Origin: CAZGOM01 sp964542875
GTDB taxonomy: Bacteria > Planctomycetota > Phycisphaerae > Phycisphaerales > Phycisphaeraceae
Direction of reading: 5' to 3'
NCBI GenBank assembly: GCA_964542875.1
Contig: CAZIWA010000086.1
Location: 1-23,779, forward strand
Length of the DNA: 23,779 bases
The position numbers and the translations under genes were made by a program. Within the stretch, counting starts at the first letter, position 1. Every line of letters begins with the position of its first letter. Below the pieces are notes generated by a model. It was given only the letters and a program-made list of their open reading frames with translations, ran no database searches and was not told the DNA's origin. This document shows, piece by piece, positions 23,000 through 23,779 of this stretch.

Positions 23000-23113
23000 G
23001 CCCCATCCGGGGCTGAAGAAAGAAGAATAAGAAAAATAGATATATCGCACGTCCGGGGGCTGCGCTCGAAGACTCGCTTGCCCCCGGCTACGTGCTTATG
23101 CCCCTATCGGGGC
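23000..23113 (+). repeat. Composite A-B-C palindromic element, right of RAYT
   Basis: Hairpin A is GCCCC-ATCC-GGGGC (23000-23013). A 39-nt purine-rich spacer follows. Hairpin B has an exact 8-bp stem CCGGGGGC (23053-23060) with GCCCCCGG (23080-23087) around TGCGCTCGAAGACTCGCTT. The 12-nt linker begins CTAC, and hairpin C is GCCCC-TATC-GGGGC (23100-23113). It starts 48 bases upstream of the RAYT start codon and ends 21 bases from the pgi stop codon. Confidence 0.8.
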
Positions 23114-23134
23114 GCAAGAGGGAAGTCAGATTTT

Positions 23135-23779
23135 TCAGGCCTTGGGGCGGAGGCGGAATTTGTCGCCGCGGAGGCGGACGACGCCGCGTTTGTTGGCGGC
23201 GAGGTGGTCAAGGATGTGCTGGATGGTTTCCACATCGCCGGGGCTACCCATGCGGTCGGCGATCTGTTCGCTGGTGAGAGCGTCGGTGGTGGCTTCCAGG
23301 AAGGCCAGAACCTTGGCCTGGAGTGAGAGCACGGCGGCGGCCGCCTTTTTGCCTGCTTCAACGCCGGGCTGGTGGTAGGCGTTGATATTGACCAGCGATG
23401 CATAGAAACCGACGGCGCGTTCGTAGAGTGCGATGAGGGCGCCCAGGGAGGATGCGTCGAGCTTATCAAGCGTGAGGGTGATGGATTCGCGGCCGTTTTC
23501 GTACAGGGCCGAGCGGGTGCCTTGCCAGAAGCCCGAGAGATAGTCGCCGGACATGATGCCGGGCTCGACGGGTTGCTCAACCTTGCCGGGGCTCATGGTT
23601 CGGTCGGTAAGGACGACGATGAAGGTGGCGAAGAAGTTGTTTACGCCGTCACGGAGCTGCTGAACGTAGGCATGCTGGTCGGTGGAGCCTTTGTTTCCGT
23701 AGACGGCGATGCCCTGGTGGACGCTGTTGCCGGCGAGGTCTTTGTCCTTGCCGAGGGATTCCATGACCAGTTGCTGGAG
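23135..23779 (-). CDS. pgi: Glucose-6-phosphate isomerase, C-terminal part (5' end outside window)
   Basis: The frame stays open to the window edge, giving LQQLVMESLGKD as the first visible residues. It catalyses glucose-6-phosphate/fructose-6-phosphate interconversion. The visible family signatures are GNKGSTDQHAYVQQLRDG with the active-site His, and NINAYHQPGVEAGKK with the conserved Lys. About 65 residues continue beyond the usual end, with a winged-helix-like pattern (LTSEQIADRMGSPGDVETIQ, then LDHLAANKRGVVRL). This resembles extended Pgi forms in some bacteria. It is convergent with the WbsX-like gene across the RAYT region. Confidence 0.93.
   Translation of the reverse strand, partial: LQQLVMESLGKDKDLAGNSVHQGIAVYGNKGSTDQHAYVQQLRDGVNNFFATFIVVLTDRTMSPGKVEQPVEPGIMSGDYLSGFWQGTRSALYENGRESITLTLDKLDASSLGALIALYERAVGFYASLVNINAYHQPGVEAGKKAAAAVLSLQAKVLAFLEATTDALTSEQIADRMGSPGDVETIQHILDHLAANKRGVVRLRGDKFRLRPKA

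Noticed and set aside
22390..23120. Possible CRISPR array because of several similar palindromes
   Set aside because: The copies are few, inverted relative to each other, unevenly spaced and flank a RAYT gene. No regular repeat-spacer pattern or cas gene is present.

Overview
The window looks like a chromosomal stretch from a planctomycete-type bacterium, most likely close to the Phycisphaerae. This is inferred from gene content and style: two secreted prepilin-like proteins with a GF-[S]-[IL]-[IV]-E-L-L-V-V methylation motif, a large secreted protein of repeated carboxypeptidase-regulatory-like domains, a WbsX/GH99-like protein, a ceramidase-like protein, COG2159 amidohydrolases, strong G/C-ending codons, and many small palindromic repeats between genes. 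No rRNA or tRNA gene and no CRISPR array was seen.

Layout. 1-60: tail of a plus-strand gene. 157-4005 (-): 1282-residue secreted modular protein. 4407-7211 (-): thiolase-superfamily protein behind a medium-chain-type acyl-CoA synthetase. 7449-8741 (-) and 8868-10070 (+): divergent pair of a neutral-ceramidase-like protein and a sialidase/BNR-like protein. 10412-11680 (+): glyA, ending in a textbook intrinsic terminator. 12328-13935 (-): glycoside-hydrolase-like protein. 14257-15474 (-): pirin and DinB-family genes, probably one operon. 15625-16392 (-): tsaB, divergent from a plus-strand double-domain amidohydrolase (16439-18034). 18399-22326 (+): two tandem prepilin-like paralogues, a LacI-family regulator and a WbsX/GH99-like protein, which together look like a small regulated carbohydrate locus. 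22509-22952 (-): REP-associated tyrosine transposase (RAYT). 23135-end (-): 3' part of pgi.

The most interesting layer lies between the genes. At least four copies of a composite palindromic element are present at 11978-12094, 18053-18169, 22396-22495 (reverse) and 23000-23113. Each has three parts: a short hairpin A, a spacer, a long-loop hairpin B, then (in three copies) a CTAC/CTAT tetranucleotide with a 12-nt linker, and a short hairpin C. Read on the opposite strand, hairpin B is preceded by GTAG or a one-base variant, the signature by which RAYT proteins are known to recognise REP sequences. Two copies face each other on either side of the RAYT gene. Simpler GTAG hairpins sit at 4324-4358 and 12279-12309. 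Nearly all of these lie at gene 3' ends or between convergent genes. A second, unrelated dispersed family (TTAAC..C.AAGGCG.GAAGAC.CGAAGGG) occurs four times, twice as an inverted pair. Further repeats lie at 7301-7423, 10081-10333 and 12121-12152.

Function overall. Ordinary housekeeping genes (glyA, tsaB, pgi) are interleaved with a catabolic and surface repertoire (sialidase-like, GH-like, WbsX-like, ceramidase-like, amidohydrolase, acyl-CoA activation). Both prepilin-like genes have a possible sigma70-type -10 followed at once by a palindrome around ATCGTT, so the LacI-family protein encoded downstream may control them. This is inference from sequence only.
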